Below are positions 16,737-25,677 of a stretch of 64,000 bases of DNA, piece after piece. The notes under the pieces are model-generated. The model saw nothing but the letters and a program-made list of their open reading frames with translations. It was not told the DNA's origin and made no database searches. Source of the stretch: a virus. The position numbers were made by a program, and so were the translations under genes. Position 1 is the first letter of the stretch; each line of letters starts with the position of its first letter. The stretch is taken from IMG/VR virus record IMGVR_UViG_3300042391_000634, positions 62,001 to 126,000 of that record; one strand, 5' to 3'.

Positions 16737-16805
16737 AATCTTTATTATTAACCTAAAAAAGGGTATAATTCCCTATGCCAGTATCGTATTCAAAAGTTTT
16801 ATTGG

Positions 16806-16814
16806 ATATTTATA
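16806..16814 (+). promoter_or_regulatory. Late-type promoter box ATATTTATA
   Basis: ATATTTATA 4 nt before the 16819 ATG. Confidence 0.5.
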
Positions 16815-16818
16815 GACT

Positions 16819-18828
16819 ATGAAGTTGGGTTTAACCGAGAAACAATATAATCATTTACTTACCTTAATATCAGAAACAGAATTGGGGGAACAATCAGAAC
16901 CTGAGGCTGGCACATCAAGTACACAGGCTGGAGGTAAAGGTTATCCTGAAGTGGGTAAATGGGAAAGTGGTGTTACAAGAGGACCTGGTAATCAAGTAGG
17001 TGTTACTAAATGGGCCGATGTTGTTGGTTCTAAATTAACAAGGGGTAAAGCTAATCCGTTGAAGGAACAATCTACACCAAATTTAATTCCAATTGGTGAT
17101 AATTACAATAAATTATTTAAAGGTAAAGAAAAACCAACACCTCCAATTCCTGCAATTGAAAAATACCCAAATAATCAACAAATGGATAAAAATGGTAAAA
17201 TTACTTATCCATATGAGAAAAAAAATATGGAGGGTAACTATCTTTATTGGTATTATAAAAGTCCTATAAAATCAATTGCAGATATTAATTTTCAAGATAA
17301 ACTTAATATAAAATACAGACAAGATTTAAATAGTTGGATGATATCTAATATGAATATGACATTAGAAGATTGGGAAAGATATCACGGTAGAAAAAGTAAA
17401 AGTGGTAAAAATGTACCTAAAGGATTTAATCCAGATTTATATGATGAATATCTTTCTAAAGAACAAGACCTAAGAAAAAAAACTTTAGATATGTTAAAAA
17501 AAACCATATCTGGCGACCCAAAAGACAAACAAAAATATGATAATTTAATTAAACAATTAGATAATTTAAAAAAAGAATATAGTAATCCTCAATTTAGTTA
17601 TGGTATAACTAAAGACGAACTAAATCAATATAACCAAAAGAAAAAGTTAATTGACGATTATTATGGTAATATGTTAAAAACTGTTGATGGTGGAAATAAT
17701 TCACAATCTATATTAGAACCAATAAAAAAAGATAACTTATACATTCCTAAAAATATTAACATACCAAATCAAACCGACACACCAAATCAATATAATTTAA
17801 TTAAAAAAGAATGGTCTGAACAACTAAAAACTTTAGATCTTTTATTTGGTAAAGATAATTGGACAAAAGATGTTAGTATTTTGGGTCAAGAATTTGATAG
17901 GATTTGGGATAAGTGGGGGTCAGTAATACAAATCATTGGTAACATTGCAATAATAGCAGTTTCAGGTGGTATTGCGGGGGTGGTTGAAGGTGCGGCCGGT
18001 GCGATTGGATTTACGGTGTCGTCAGGGGCACTTAGAGCAGCATCCCCTTATGTTGCTGATTCTGTATTTAATACGTTAATTGGTACATATGAATCATCAA
18101 GAGGTAAAAATGAAGAAGCATTAATTTCTTTCTTATGTGCAATGGTACCATATGTAACCTATAGTAAAAATATTGGTAAAGTATCCGTTGAAACGGCGGA
18201 AGGGTTATCTAAAAAGATTATATTAAGTAAATTTGATACAAAAGAAAGTATGGATCGATTTATTAAGTCATTAAATCCAGAGGAAAGACATATTTTTAGA
18301 GAAACAATGTCGTTACCTAAAGAAATGATAAAAAGAAATTTTGATTTATCGGTTAAACAAATAGGTAAAACCATAAAAGGTGCGGGATTAAAGGTGACTA
18401 AAGCTGGAATTTCAACTTGGGGTCCGTTATTATTAAAACAACTTAGTGTAGAAGGTGGAATACCAATTTCTGCTGCTATTACAAATGCTCTTTTTAAATT
18501 TATACAAAATAATGAAATGATAAATTTGAGTTCAGATGATTTAATTAAAACTAGACAATATCTTGATGGCAAATTAAAAAATTCGTCACCACCCACCACC
18601 ATGATGGTATCGGATAAAATTGTTGAGGGTGTGGGAAACGGGTTAATTAAAACTTTCTCTGATGTAAAAAACGTAGTAAATGAAATGATATATAATGAAC
18701 CAACAGATGAAGATATTGATTATCTTAATAAGAAATATGGAAAATATGGTTTAAATTTATCAAAATATAAAAAAACTAAAAAAGTAAACCCTATTAGTTC
18801 TTTTAGTGGGTTAAAATTAAACAACTAA
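16819..18828 (+). CDS. Large internal/ejection-protein candidate with membrane-active segment
   Basis: 669 residues, no recognised family. The N-terminus LGLTEKQYNHLLTLISE then Thr fits the capsid-targeting leader with I-S-E. A Gly/Pro-rich disordered stretch (20-110) and a helical, Lys-rich middle follow. Residues about 373-410 are hydrophobic and Gly/Ala-rich (VIQIIGNIAIIAVSGGIAG, then VVEGAAGAIGF), like glycine-zipper or pore-forming hairpins. This combination suggests a protein packaged with the DNA and inserted into the host membrane during ejection; that role is inferred. Confidence 0.8.
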   Translation: MKLGLTEKQYNHLLTLISETELGEQSEPEAGTSSTQAGGKGYPEVGKWESGVTRGPGNQVGVTKWADVVGSKLTRGKANPLKEQSTPNLIPIGDNYNKLFKGKEKPTPPIPAIEKYPNNQQMDKNGKITYPYEKKNMEGNYLYWYYKSPIKSIADINFQDKLNIKYRQDLNSWMISNMNMTLEDWERYHGRKSKSGKNVPKGFNPDLYDEYLSKEQDLRKKTLDMLKKTISGDPKDKQKYDNLIKQLDNLKKEYSNPQFSYGITKDELNQYNQKKKLIDDYYGNMLKTVDGGNNSQSILEPIKKDNLYIPKNINIPNQTDTPNQYNLIKKEWSEQLKTLDLLFGKDNWTKDVSILGQEFDRIWDKWGSVIQIIGNIAIIAVSGGIAGVVEGAAGAIGFTVSSGALRAASPYVADSVFNTLIGTYESSRGKNEEALISFLCAMVPYVTYSKNIGKVSVETAEGLSKKIILSKFDTKESMDRFIKSLNPEERHIFRETMSLPKEMIKRNFDLSVKQIGKTIKGAGLKVTKAGISTWGPLLLKQLSVEGGIPISAAITNALFKFIQNNEMINLSSDDLIKTRQYLDGKLKNSSPPTTMMVSDKIVEGVGNGLIKTFSDVKNVVNEMIYNEPTDEDIDYLNKKYGKYGLNLSKYKKTKKVNPISSFSGLKLNN

Positions 18829-18833
18829 AATAA

Positions 18834-18842
18834 CTATTTATA
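18834..18842 (+). promoter_or_regulatory. Late-type promoter box CTATTTATA
   Basis: CTATTTATA 18 nt upstream of the 18861 ATG. Confidence 0.5.
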
Positions 18843-18860
18843 TAAAATATACAATTGTAA

Positions 18861-20570
18861 ATGATGAAAAAAATATTAATTAATGAGATAAATAGACAGT
18901 TAAAGTTGATGGGTGTTAATAAAATCTTGTCTGAAGGTGTTATAACCAATTGGGCTAGAGATTTTTTTCAAGCGTCTAAAGTTGGTGTTGGGGTTAGTAA
19001 AAGAAACGATCTTATAAAATTATTTGACGAATCTATTAAAGAGGTTCCGATTGGAGGTTTTAAAACTTTTGAGGATTTAGAAAAGAATTTAGATATTTTT
19101 TTTAGAACTGGCAGATCGAACATTGCGGAAAGTGATTATACTAAATTAGCATTAAAAATGCTTGAGAAACTTTCTAAAGAGACTACAAATTATAAACAAA
19201 TATCTGAGATAATGTTTAATGCTTATAGAGGTGTTAATGGAATTGTTGCCGGAACGCCAAGTGGTGATTTAGTTGAAAAGATGATTAGTTTAGCGAAAAC
19301 AGCCGGTAAATCTCCAAATGATTTAAAAGTGTTTAATCAACTATCACAAGACTTAATAAATAGAAAAATTGTTGATCCGTCAATCCCTAATTTAATAAAA
19401 AATATATTTTATAACGCAATAATTCCAAATGACGTTATAAAAACAATGGATGGGTTTGTTACATATTTAAAAGGTTTACCTGGTATAAAACAAATATATG
19501 AAATAAACGCAAAAAAAGAAATGGACCGACTTGGTATGCAATCAACGTTTGACCAAATTGAATCAATTTTAAGACAATTTGATGACTCTCTTATTGGTAA
19601 TAGTGATATTACGTTTGATGAGGTATCAGCAAGAAATACATTATCAAAACTATCTGAAAAAGTTTCTTATGGTAAAAAGGATATATTAAGAATGCTTTGG
19701 TTAGATGTTAAAAAAAGATTACCTCAAACCACAATAACACAACTTGAAGATGCAAATGGTGTATTAAATTATAATAATCTTAATGAATGGTTTACATATT
19801 TTGAAAAGGCAGCAGGGGTTGAGGGAATAAAAAAACCTAACGAATATATTGGTAGACTAACGGCATTAATTAGAATATTTAACGATCCGGTACATTACAA
19901 AGATGTAAAAACATTTGGTAAAATAAAATTAGCGTCAGAAAGACTTATTAATGAATATTTTAAGGGGTCTGCTAGATTAAAAGATGAAATTGCACAAATT
20001 GAGAAGGTAATGGGTAAGAAGGGAAAATTAGGTTATAATATTGGTGAGAGATTAGTTGCATATGTTTTTTATTATCCACTTGTTGGAGCTTTTCTACAAA
20101 CAATAGGTGATTACCTTGAAAACACCGGATCGGTAACAAATGATGGTAAAGGATATAATATACCATTGCTTGGTGTGGTAGGAAAAGATTGGAGCGCTTT
20201 ACATGGAGAGACATGGAATACACCAGGAAAAAGAACAGGGTCTAATCTTGAAGGATTATGGAACTCATTTGCAACAAACTCAAAACAATTTATAAATCCA
20301 TTAAGTGCGAGTTTTCAACAAATAAGTGTTATATCACCAGCACTTGCTGACTTTATTAATAGATTTGCAACAAACAAAGCTGGAGATAATATAGATCTTA
20401 ACGAATTGAATAAAACTAAAAAAGCTATTATTGTAGAACAAACAGATACTTTACAAACAATACAAATTGAAGGTGGAAATGATTCAGAGATTAAAAAATT
20501 TATAGATACTGTAGGTATGGAACCATTGAATAAAACAAATGAAATTTTTAAAATAGATACGACACAATAA
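18861..20570 (+). CDS. Large internal/ejection-protein candidate
   Basis: 569 residues (ATGATG, start 18861 or 18864). The leader KKILINEINRQLKLMGVNK then I-L-S-E before Gly gives a clear L-S-E/G site. The protein is mostly helical; a hydrophobic segment RLVAYVFYYPLVGAFLQTIG lies near residues 395-415. It is the second of three consecutive late genes and shares the architecture (leader, helical body, one membrane-active segment) of the 669-residue protein. No homology was recognised between them by eye. Confidence 0.78.
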   Translation: MMKKILINEINRQLKLMGVNKILSEGVITNWARDFFQASKVGVGVSKRNDLIKLFDESIKEVPIGGFKTFEDLEKNLDIFFRTGRSNIAESDYTKLALKMLEKLSKETTNYKQISEIMFNAYRGVNGIVAGTPSGDLVEKMISLAKTAGKSPNDLKVFNQLSQDLINRKIVDPSIPNLIKNIFYNAIIPNDVIKTMDGFVTYLKGLPGIKQIYEINAKKEMDRLGMQSTFDQIESILRQFDDSLIGNSDITFDEVSARNTLSKLSEKVSYGKKDILRMLWLDVKKRLPQTTITQLEDANGVLNYNNLNEWFTYFEKAAGVEGIKKPNEYIGRLTALIRIFNDPVHYKDVKTFGKIKLASERLINEYFKGSARLKDEIAQIEKVMGKKGKLGYNIGERLVAYVFYYPLVGAFLQTIGDYLENTGSVTNDGKGYNIPLLGVVGKDWSALHGETWNTPGKRTGSNLEGLWNSFATNSKQFINPLSASFQQISVISPALADFINRFATNKAGDNIDLNELNKTKKAIIVEQTDTLQTIQIEGGNDSEIKKFIDTVGMEPLNKTNEIFKIDTTQ

Positions 20571-20579
20571 ATTTAACTA

Positions 20580-21680
20580 ATGGCAAAGAATACAGGAGAA
20601 GAAAGAAGAATATTTTTATTTAAAAATTTTGGTAAATTACTCAAAGTTAATTACAAAAATAAACCAACTAGTTTTGTGGATTTAAATTTAGGAGAAGAAG
20701 CTCCGAAAGGTGCTGGTTGGAATAAATTTATTGAAATGTATTTTAGTGATGAAAATGGAGTATTAACTTTTTTTAAAGATGCAAAAAAACTTTACGGTAC
20801 ATACAACAGTAAAAACCAAACAACTTTACAAAGTATAGTACCAAAAGTTAATTTACAACAGAACGACCCAACCAATATGTTTATTTTTTATGCTTGCGAT
20901 TTAGATTGGGCTAAAGATATTGGATATTGTAATGGAGGAAATAGTTCAACTTTACAGGATTATACCGGTTTTTATAAAATTGAGGGTAATGAACATGTTA
21001 GTGGTGCTGTTATTAATTACGATGAAACTAAACCTGATATTTTAGATGTGACGTTTCCAGATTTGGCGGATGCAAACTTTGGAAATTCCGCAATATTTCA
21101 AAAATATTCTAAAATTGAATTAAGAAAGGTTAATGATTTAAAATTTGACATATATTCACAAGATAAACAAATCAAATTTTCAGAGGTTATATTTAATGCA
21201 AATAAAAAAGAATTTACCTTTAAAATTGCACAAGTCTTTACGGGTAAAGGAGTAAAAGTGGAAGAATCGACACCCACTTCAGATACAGATACAACAGTAG
21301 ATAAGAAAAAAGATACAACATTACCTGTAGAAAAGAAAAAAGATGAAATACCGGTGGTTAGAACCAACACATTACGTTTCAACAATGAAAAGAAAACGTA
21401 TGTGGCAACAAAAAAATGTGACGATTTTCCTTTCACTTTAGGTTGTTCTAATAAATTAATCGGTGATTTAAATGCTGCACTTTTTAATGGAGATAGAATG
21501 AATGATGTTTATAATGATGAATTACAGAATGATTTAGATAATAGTGGTAATTTTGGTATAAATTCTAATATGGAAATTACAAAGAAAATATACGGTGATG
21601 TAATGGATAGATTACGAAAAAGAGGTGTAATAAAAGAAATGGTAAAAAAAGTTTTAAAAGAGTATATTATTAAGAAATAA
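20580..21680 (+). CDS. Unknown late protein of the ejection module
   Basis: 366 residues. N-terminal half mixed alpha/beta, no leader. A Thr/Asp/Lys-rich linker (about 225-260) leads to a C-terminal domain with CSNKLIGDLNAALFNGDR and DELQNDLDNSGNFG, reminiscent of peptidoglycan-binding-like repeats but not a firm match. The last residues, EMVKKVLKEYIIKK, resemble the leader peptides found at other proteins' N-termini. It lies 9 nt after the previous stop. Confidence 0.7.
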   Translation: MAKNTGEERRIFLFKNFGKLLKVNYKNKPTSFVDLNLGEEAPKGAGWNKFIEMYFSDENGVLTFFKDAKKLYGTYNSKNQTTLQSIVPKVNLQQNDPTNMFIFYACDLDWAKDIGYCNGGNSSTLQDYTGFYKIEGNEHVSGAVINYDETKPDILDVTFPDLADANFGNSAIFQKYSKIELRKVNDLKFDIYSQDKQIKFSEVIFNANKKEFTFKIAQVFTGKGVKVEESTPTSDTDTTVDKKKDTTLPVEKKKDEIPVVRTNTLRFNNEKKTYVATKKCDDFPFTLGCSNKLIGDLNAALFNGDRMNDVYNDELQNDLDNSGNFGINSNMEITKKIYGDVMDRLRKRGVIKEMVKKVLKEYIIKK

Positions 21681-21683
21681 AGA

Positions 21684-21692
21684 GTATTTATT
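21684..21692 (+). promoter_or_regulatory. Late-type promoter box GTATTTATT
   Basis: GTATTTATT directly upstream of the small structured RNA candidate at 21695-21790. Confidence 0.45.
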
Positions 21693-21694
21693 TA

Positions 21695-21790
21695 TCAGAG
21701 TTTGGCGGTTTGGTCGCCGTTAAATGATAAACTCTAAAACGAAAAGGAGGTATTCTAAATCTCGACAAAGGGTCTTCGGACCTTTTGTTG
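21695..21790 (+). ncRNA. Candidate structured small RNA with UUCG terminator
   Basis: Intergenic, no ORF. Outer stem AGAGTTT/AAACTCT (21697-21703 with 21729-21735) encloses a GGCG/CGCC hairpin. An unpaired segment contains AAGGAGGT (21744-21751), a full complement to the 16S rRNA anti-Shine-Dalgarno, although genes here lack such sites. It ends with AAAGGGTC-TTCG-GACCTTTT and a T-rich tail. Shares the motifs AAACGAAAAGG and TCGACAAAG with the intergenic element at 47626-47648. Confidence 0.6.
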
Positions 21791-21809
21791 TTTAATGGAC
21801 TTTTTAAAA

Positions 21810-21818
21810 TTATTTATA
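21810..21818 (+). promoter_or_regulatory. Late-type promoter box TTATTTATA
   Basis: TTATTTATA 11 nt upstream of the 21830 ATG. Confidence 0.45.
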
Positions 21819-21829
21819 TATATTTTAAT

Positions 21830-23581
21830 ATGAACTTTATAAATTTTGATACAATATACGTTAATGGTTCTTCATTAACTGCAGGTGGTGGTTTATCCGA
21901 TTTTGGGGTTAAACAAGAATATAAAAAACAACATGGGGTTGAGTGGGTTAATGAAAAAGACGTAACATATCCAAAATATATTGCAGACCATTTTGGGGTT
22001 AAATTGGTTCATGATGCGTTTTCAGGTTCTGGAGCACCAAGATTGGTTAGAAGAACATACGAACATATACAAAAAATTGGTTTAGATAATGCAAGAAAAA
22101 CATTGTTTTTATTTGAAATAACGGACCCACCTCACAGAGTTGATTTATATGTGGAAAAGGTAAATGATTACGTTATAACCAATGTAAGATATGATGATGA
22201 TAGAAATATTGGTTCAATATCATCCATACAAATGCAAGACGTTTTAACAAAGGACGGCATAAAATATGACCACGATTACTTTAAAGGTCAAATATCGGAT
22301 GAAGTTAAAGATTACTTATCAAAATATCACAATCCTATAACATACTTTAATAAGTTTGTCGGTGAACTTGTTGGTTTATTTAGTTTTTTAGAAGAAAATA
22401 ATATTGAATATTTTTATTGGTTTGATAATGATTCACTACAAATGCCGTTTAAAGATTTTTATGTTGATTATGATAAAAGAAGAAACTTAAAATTTGGTGG
22501 GTTTAACTGTGTTAACCAATTCTGCACATTCCAAAATATGAGAATATGTGACGAATTAAACGGTGCAAGTGGTGATATGCATCCTGGTTATTTTGGTAAC
22601 AAAAACTTTGCGGAAAAGGTCATTAAAATGATTGAGGGTAAATTAAAACCGACCTTATATGTATTTGGGGATTCCCATACTCAAACATTTGAAAATCATT
22701 TTAAATCGGATTTATCATGGGCTAAACAATATGTAAATCATTTGGGTGAAACACCAAAAAATTATCCTGATTTAATTGCCGAACATTATAATATTGATGT
22801 TGTAAATTATGGTATGGGAGGATGTTCTAATTATACAATATTTGAGTCATTCATAAACAATCATAAAAATATAAAACCAAAAGATTTGGTTGTATTTGGT
22901 TGGACATCAATTAGTAGATTTAGAGTTGCTAATAACGTTAATGACCTTGTCGACATTATTCCGTTTACACCACATCCAAAACAAAATGACGATGTTGAAA
23001 AGAAAACTACGGAACAAATAGCCTACAATAAAGAAACACATTCAGTTTGGTGGACCGAAATTGAAAATTTTGTAAAGATTATTAATCATACATTAAAAAA
23101 TAATAAAGTATTACATTGGACATGGGTTAAACCAGAAAACATTTTACCAACAAGAATATGGTCTCAAGAAAGTATTGATTTAAAACATTCATATATCTTC
23201 AATAATTGGAACGAGTCAGAACCAAAAGTTCAAGAATTAATGAGAAAAAATTGTGATTATTTAGTTAATCTTACTGAAAATATAGATTTAAATGAATTAA
23301 AAACATTTGCGGAAAATGATAAAAGAATAATTTTTTATAACATTGAATTATGTAATGAGGAAAAAAGACAATTTGTTTTTCATAATTTTAAAATAAAACA
23401 TTACCAATCAAGAAACTTTAAAAAAGATTGTTATCAACATTTCATTCCATATAAAAAATATCAAAGCATACTTGAAGAAACCAATGGTGCCGTTGATGAT
23501 CTACACATTGGTAGATTTGGACACGTAGAACTATCGAAAGATTTAATTAAAGAATTTGAAATGAAAAAACCCATCAATTAG
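21830..23581 (+). CDS. Tandem SGNH/GDSL-like hydrolase
   Basis: 583 residues from the ATG at 21830; an in-frame ATG at 21785 lies inside the upstream terminator tail and promoter. Two SGNH-like units are visible. Unit 1: YVNGSSLTAGGG (nucleophile-type block), C-terminal SGDMHPGYFGNKNFAEKV (D-x-H). Unit 2: LYVFGDSHTQTFENHF, GMGGCSNYTIF, then DDLHIGRFGHVELSKDL (D-x-H). The spacing is alike, indicating an internal duplication. Likely an esterase acting on acyl groups of surface glycans or a virion enzyme. The gene ends in a terminator shared with the convergent GIY-YIG gene. Confidence 0.78.
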   Translation: MNFINFDTIYVNGSSLTAGGGLSDFGVKQEYKKQHGVEWVNEKDVTYPKYIADHFGVKLVHDAFSGSGAPRLVRRTYEHIQKIGLDNARKTLFLFEITDPPHRVDLYVEKVNDYVITNVRYDDDRNIGSISSIQMQDVLTKDGIKYDHDYFKGQISDEVKDYLSKYHNPITYFNKFVGELVGLFSFLEENNIEYFYWFDNDSLQMPFKDFYVDYDKRRNLKFGGFNCVNQFCTFQNMRICDELNGASGDMHPGYFGNKNFAEKVIKMIEGKLKPTLYVFGDSHTQTFENHFKSDLSWAKQYVNHLGETPKNYPDLIAEHYNIDVVNYGMGGCSNYTIFESFINNHKNIKPKDLVVFGWTSISRFRVANNVNDLVDIIPFTPHPKQNDDVEKKTTEQIAYNKETHSVWWTEIENFVKIINHTLKNNKVLHWTWVKPENILPTRIWSQESIDLKHSYIFNNWNESEPKVQELMRKNCDYLVNLTENIDLNELKTFAENDKRIIFYNIELCNEEKRQFVFHNFKIKHYQSRNFKKDCYQHFIPYKKYQSILEETNGAVDDLHIGRFGHVELSKDLIKEFEMKKPIN

Positions 23582-23592
23582 ATGGGTTTTTA
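23570..23592. terminator. Bidirectional terminator overlapping both stop codons
   Basis: CCCATC-aatta-GATGGG hairpin flanked by A-run and T-run; it lies within the last codons of both convergent genes. Confidence 0.8.
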
Positions 23593-24239
23593 TTTATTCT
23601 ACCTAATTTCCATCCTGTTGGTATTATCCCCATCATTTTTATTTTTTTATTTTTAATACCATTATTAATCCATTGAGAACCATATTGTGAATTTGATTCG
23701 CCAATACCTTGTCCTTTTTTTGATGATTTTATTTTCTCAATTGTTTCAGGTTTATGTTTTTTACCTTCCCAAGAATAATATTCTTGTATTGGTTTCATTT
23801 CACCCATTTGATATCTTTTTTTATTTGATTCAGATATTTGTGTAGAACGTTTTTTTCGATATTCTTCATCTGTTTTTAATCTTTCACTATGTTTTAACCC
23901 AGCAGCTTGGGAACATTTAAATTGATGTTTTTGATTGTTAAACCCACCTGAACCACCAGGTTTCATATTATAACAATTAACATCGTAAACATATTCTTCG
24001 GTGACAATTTCCTTTTCTCTTTGAATTAAAATTTCTCTATTTTTACACCATTCAATTATTTCAATTTTAAAATTTTCTTCACCATATTTTCTAATCGCAT
24101 ATCTTAAACTTTTACCACTACCTAAATAACCATCTTTTAAATTACTTGTTGAATGCATACCAATATAAAACTTATTGTTAAGTAAATTGGTTGTTTTATA
24201 AATGAAGTGGTATTTTTTTAACTTAATTGAGTTCGACAT
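23574..24239 (-). CDS. Free-standing GIY-YIG homing endonuclease
   Basis: 221 residues. HFIYKTTNLLNNKFYIGMHS carries the GIY-YIG core (I-Y near 13, Y-I-G at 25-27), followed by GYLGSGKSLRYAIRKYGEENF with the catalytic Arg and IVTEEYVYDVNCYNMKPGG with the Glu. The C-terminal half has NUMOD-like DNA-binding repeats (KKHKPETIEKIKSSKKGQG). Encoded next to the tmRNA gene, a likely intrusion site. It has its own late-type box. Confidence 0.9.
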   Translation of the reverse strand: MSNSIKLKKYHFIYKTTNLLNNKFYIGMHSTSNLKDGYLGSGKSLRYAIRKYGEENFKIEIIEWCKNREILIQREKEIVTEEYVYDVNCYNMKPGGSGGFNNQKHQFKCSQAAGLKHSERLKTDEEYRKKRSTQISESNKKRYQMGEMKPIQEYYSWEGKKHKPETIEKIKSSKKGQGIGESNSQYGSQWINNGIKNKKIKMMGIIPTGWKLGRINKNPSN

Positions 24240-24242
24240 ACT

Positions 24243-24251
24243 AATAAATAT
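24243..24251 (-). promoter_or_regulatory. Late-type promoter box ATATTTATT
   Basis: ATATTTATT on the minus strand, 3 nt before the GIY-YIG start; it lies between the tmRNA 3' end and the gene. Confidence 0.45.
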
Positions 24252-24276
24252 GTCGAAAACTCAAAAAAGTCGAGGG

Positions 24277-24679
24277 TGGAGACGAGGGGAGTCGAACCCC
24301 TGTCCGATCCGCCGTACCATAAATGGACTACACGTTTATTCAATTAGTTCACAATTGACAAATATTTGGTTCCTATTTTGACATCGTAACCAATAACTGT
24401 GTCGAGTTCACTTTAAGGTAGCCCTCTGAACGAGACCTTTGACACATTTTAAGTGGTATCATCACTGTGGGGACTTCTGTTCCTAGGTTATATGTCCTTC
24501 GACCCGAGTGTAGTTTCGCCTTAGGCTACTGCTACAGTAGAAGTTGCGATTAAACCGCAAGCTTCCATGTTTGTATAAACGTTGTCGTTTAAATTTTACC
24601 ACCATAGATTTAAGTCATAGATGACATCTGACTACGTGCCCATTTACCATACCAACGCCCGTCAATTCCAGGCGTCCCC
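24277..24679 (-). ncRNA. ssrA: Transfer-messenger RNA (tmRNA)
   Basis: About 403 nt, one piece. 5' end GGGGACG pairs with 3' CGTCTCC-A (one G-U), forming the acceptor stem. The D-like segment CTGGAATTGACGGG and the T-arm GGGGTTCGACTCCCC are canonical. CCA is not encoded (CCC follows). The tag frame (24521-24562) reads ACGLIATSTVAVA then TAA, if the resume codon is GCT at 24560-24562. The stop codon follows a perfect CTACTG/CAGTAG hairpin. The tag ends VAVA rather than the usual LAA. Confidence 0.95.
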
Positions 24680-24700
24680 ATTTATAATCAAATATAGATA

Positions 24701-24730
24701 AAAAAGGGTTAAAAAACTAATTTTAACCCT
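24701..24730 (-). terminator. Rho-independent terminator
   Basis: GGGTTAAAA/TTTTAACCC stem with T-run on the minus strand, between the Ala/Lys-rich small gene and the tmRNA. Confidence 0.75.
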
Positions 24731-24755
24731 GAATAACATATATGTTAGAAAAAAA

Positions 24756-24953
24756 TTACTTAGTAGTAGTTTTCTTAGCTTTTGGAGCTTTGTCAGTTAC
24801 TTTTTTAACTTTAGCTTTAACTTCAGCCACTTTCTCTTTAACAACTGCAACTTCAGCAACAACCTCAGTTTCTAATTGTTGTAATTCAACCGCTTTTTCA
24901 GCCATTGTTCCAGCACCTAAAATTTTCTTAATTAAATCAATAATTTTTTTCAT
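24756..24953 (-). CDS. Small Ala/Lys-rich histone-H1-like protein
   Basis: 65 residues. N-terminal IIDLIKKILGAGTMAEKAVE, a Val/Ala/Glu/Lys heptad-like helix (20-50) and a basic tail KAPKAKKTTTK. It resembles the basic Ala/Lys tails of bacterial histone-H1-like proteins; DNA binding is inferred from composition only. A late-type box lies 15 nt upstream. The opposite strand is open by composition alone and is not a gene. Confidence 0.7.
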   Translation of the reverse strand: MKKIIDLIKKILGAGTMAEKAVELQQLETEVVAEVAVVKEKVAEVKAKVKKVTDKAPKAKKTTTK

Positions 24954-24967
24954 AAATTTTCTTTTTA

Positions 24968-24976
24968 TATAAATAT
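24968..24976 (-). promoter_or_regulatory. Late-type promoter box ATATTTATA
   Basis: ATATTTATA on the minus strand, 15 nt upstream of the 24953 start. Confidence 0.55.
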
Positions 24977-24996
24977 ATCAAAAAACGACTAAATTG

Positions 24997-25677
24997 TCAA
25001 GAGGTCAATGGGAGAGATTTTTCATATAACGCCTCAAAAAACAACTTGTTCTTTTCCCATTTTTTATTGGTCATACCTACAGATTTATGGGTAACCCCAA
25101 ATCTTGTTGTTAAACCAATCTTAACCCCATCCAAAAAGTTTTCAACACAGAAGGAAATATCGTAGAAATGAAACCCTTCAAACTGTTCGTTAAATTCCTT
25201 CTTTATACGTCCTTTATGAACCGCAAAGAATAAACCATCCACTATTACCACATCCTTAAGAACGTCGTTAAATACCCCCTTAGAATAGTGATTTACATGT
25301 CTTTTACCCTCATGAAGATGACCAACCACACCAAACATATTCTCACGGTTTTGCCACCACATTCCACTTGTTAATTTATCGGTTCCAGCAATACCGATAA
25401 TTCCATATTCAGGATGTTTATCAAATAACTTAACAATCTTTGGTGTCATGTTTGGTGTTTCCAAAATAAGGTCATCATGCATGAAAACAATGATGTCATT
25501 AACACTTTCTTTTAACCCTTTGTTATAGACTTGTGTTAATGACATTTCACCGTCATTTTCATAAACAAGTATTTCTGTTTTGGGATGTGAAAACATACGT
25601 TCAACATGTTTAACATATTCATCATCAATTTTTCTTGTGGATATCACCACACTTATTGGTTCATTATTCTTCGACAT
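24997..25677 (-). CDS. GT2-like glycosyltransferase
   Basis: About 226 residues from the ATG at 25677 (start chosen to minimise overlap; an ATG at 25707 is possible). PISVVISTRKIDDEYVKHVER, then TEILVYENDGEMSLTQVYNKG and NDIIVFMHDDLILE with an H-D-D metal motif, then FYDISFCVENFLDGVKIGL. It matches the short glycosyltransferase-like family in which D-D follows M-H. It overlaps the phosphoesterase gene by 14 nt. Target unknown. Confidence 0.8.
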   Translation of the reverse strand: MSKNNEPISVVISTRKIDDEYVKHVERMFSHPKTEILVYENDGEMSLTQVYNKGLKESVNDIIVFMHDDLILETPNMTPKIVKLFDKHPEYGIIGIAGTDKLTSGMWWQNRENMFGVVGHLHEGKRHVNHYSKGVFNDVLKDVVIVDGLFFAVHKGRIKKEFNEQFEGFHFYDISFCVENFLDGVKIGLTTRFGVTHKSVGMTNKKWEKNKLFFEALYEKSLPLTS

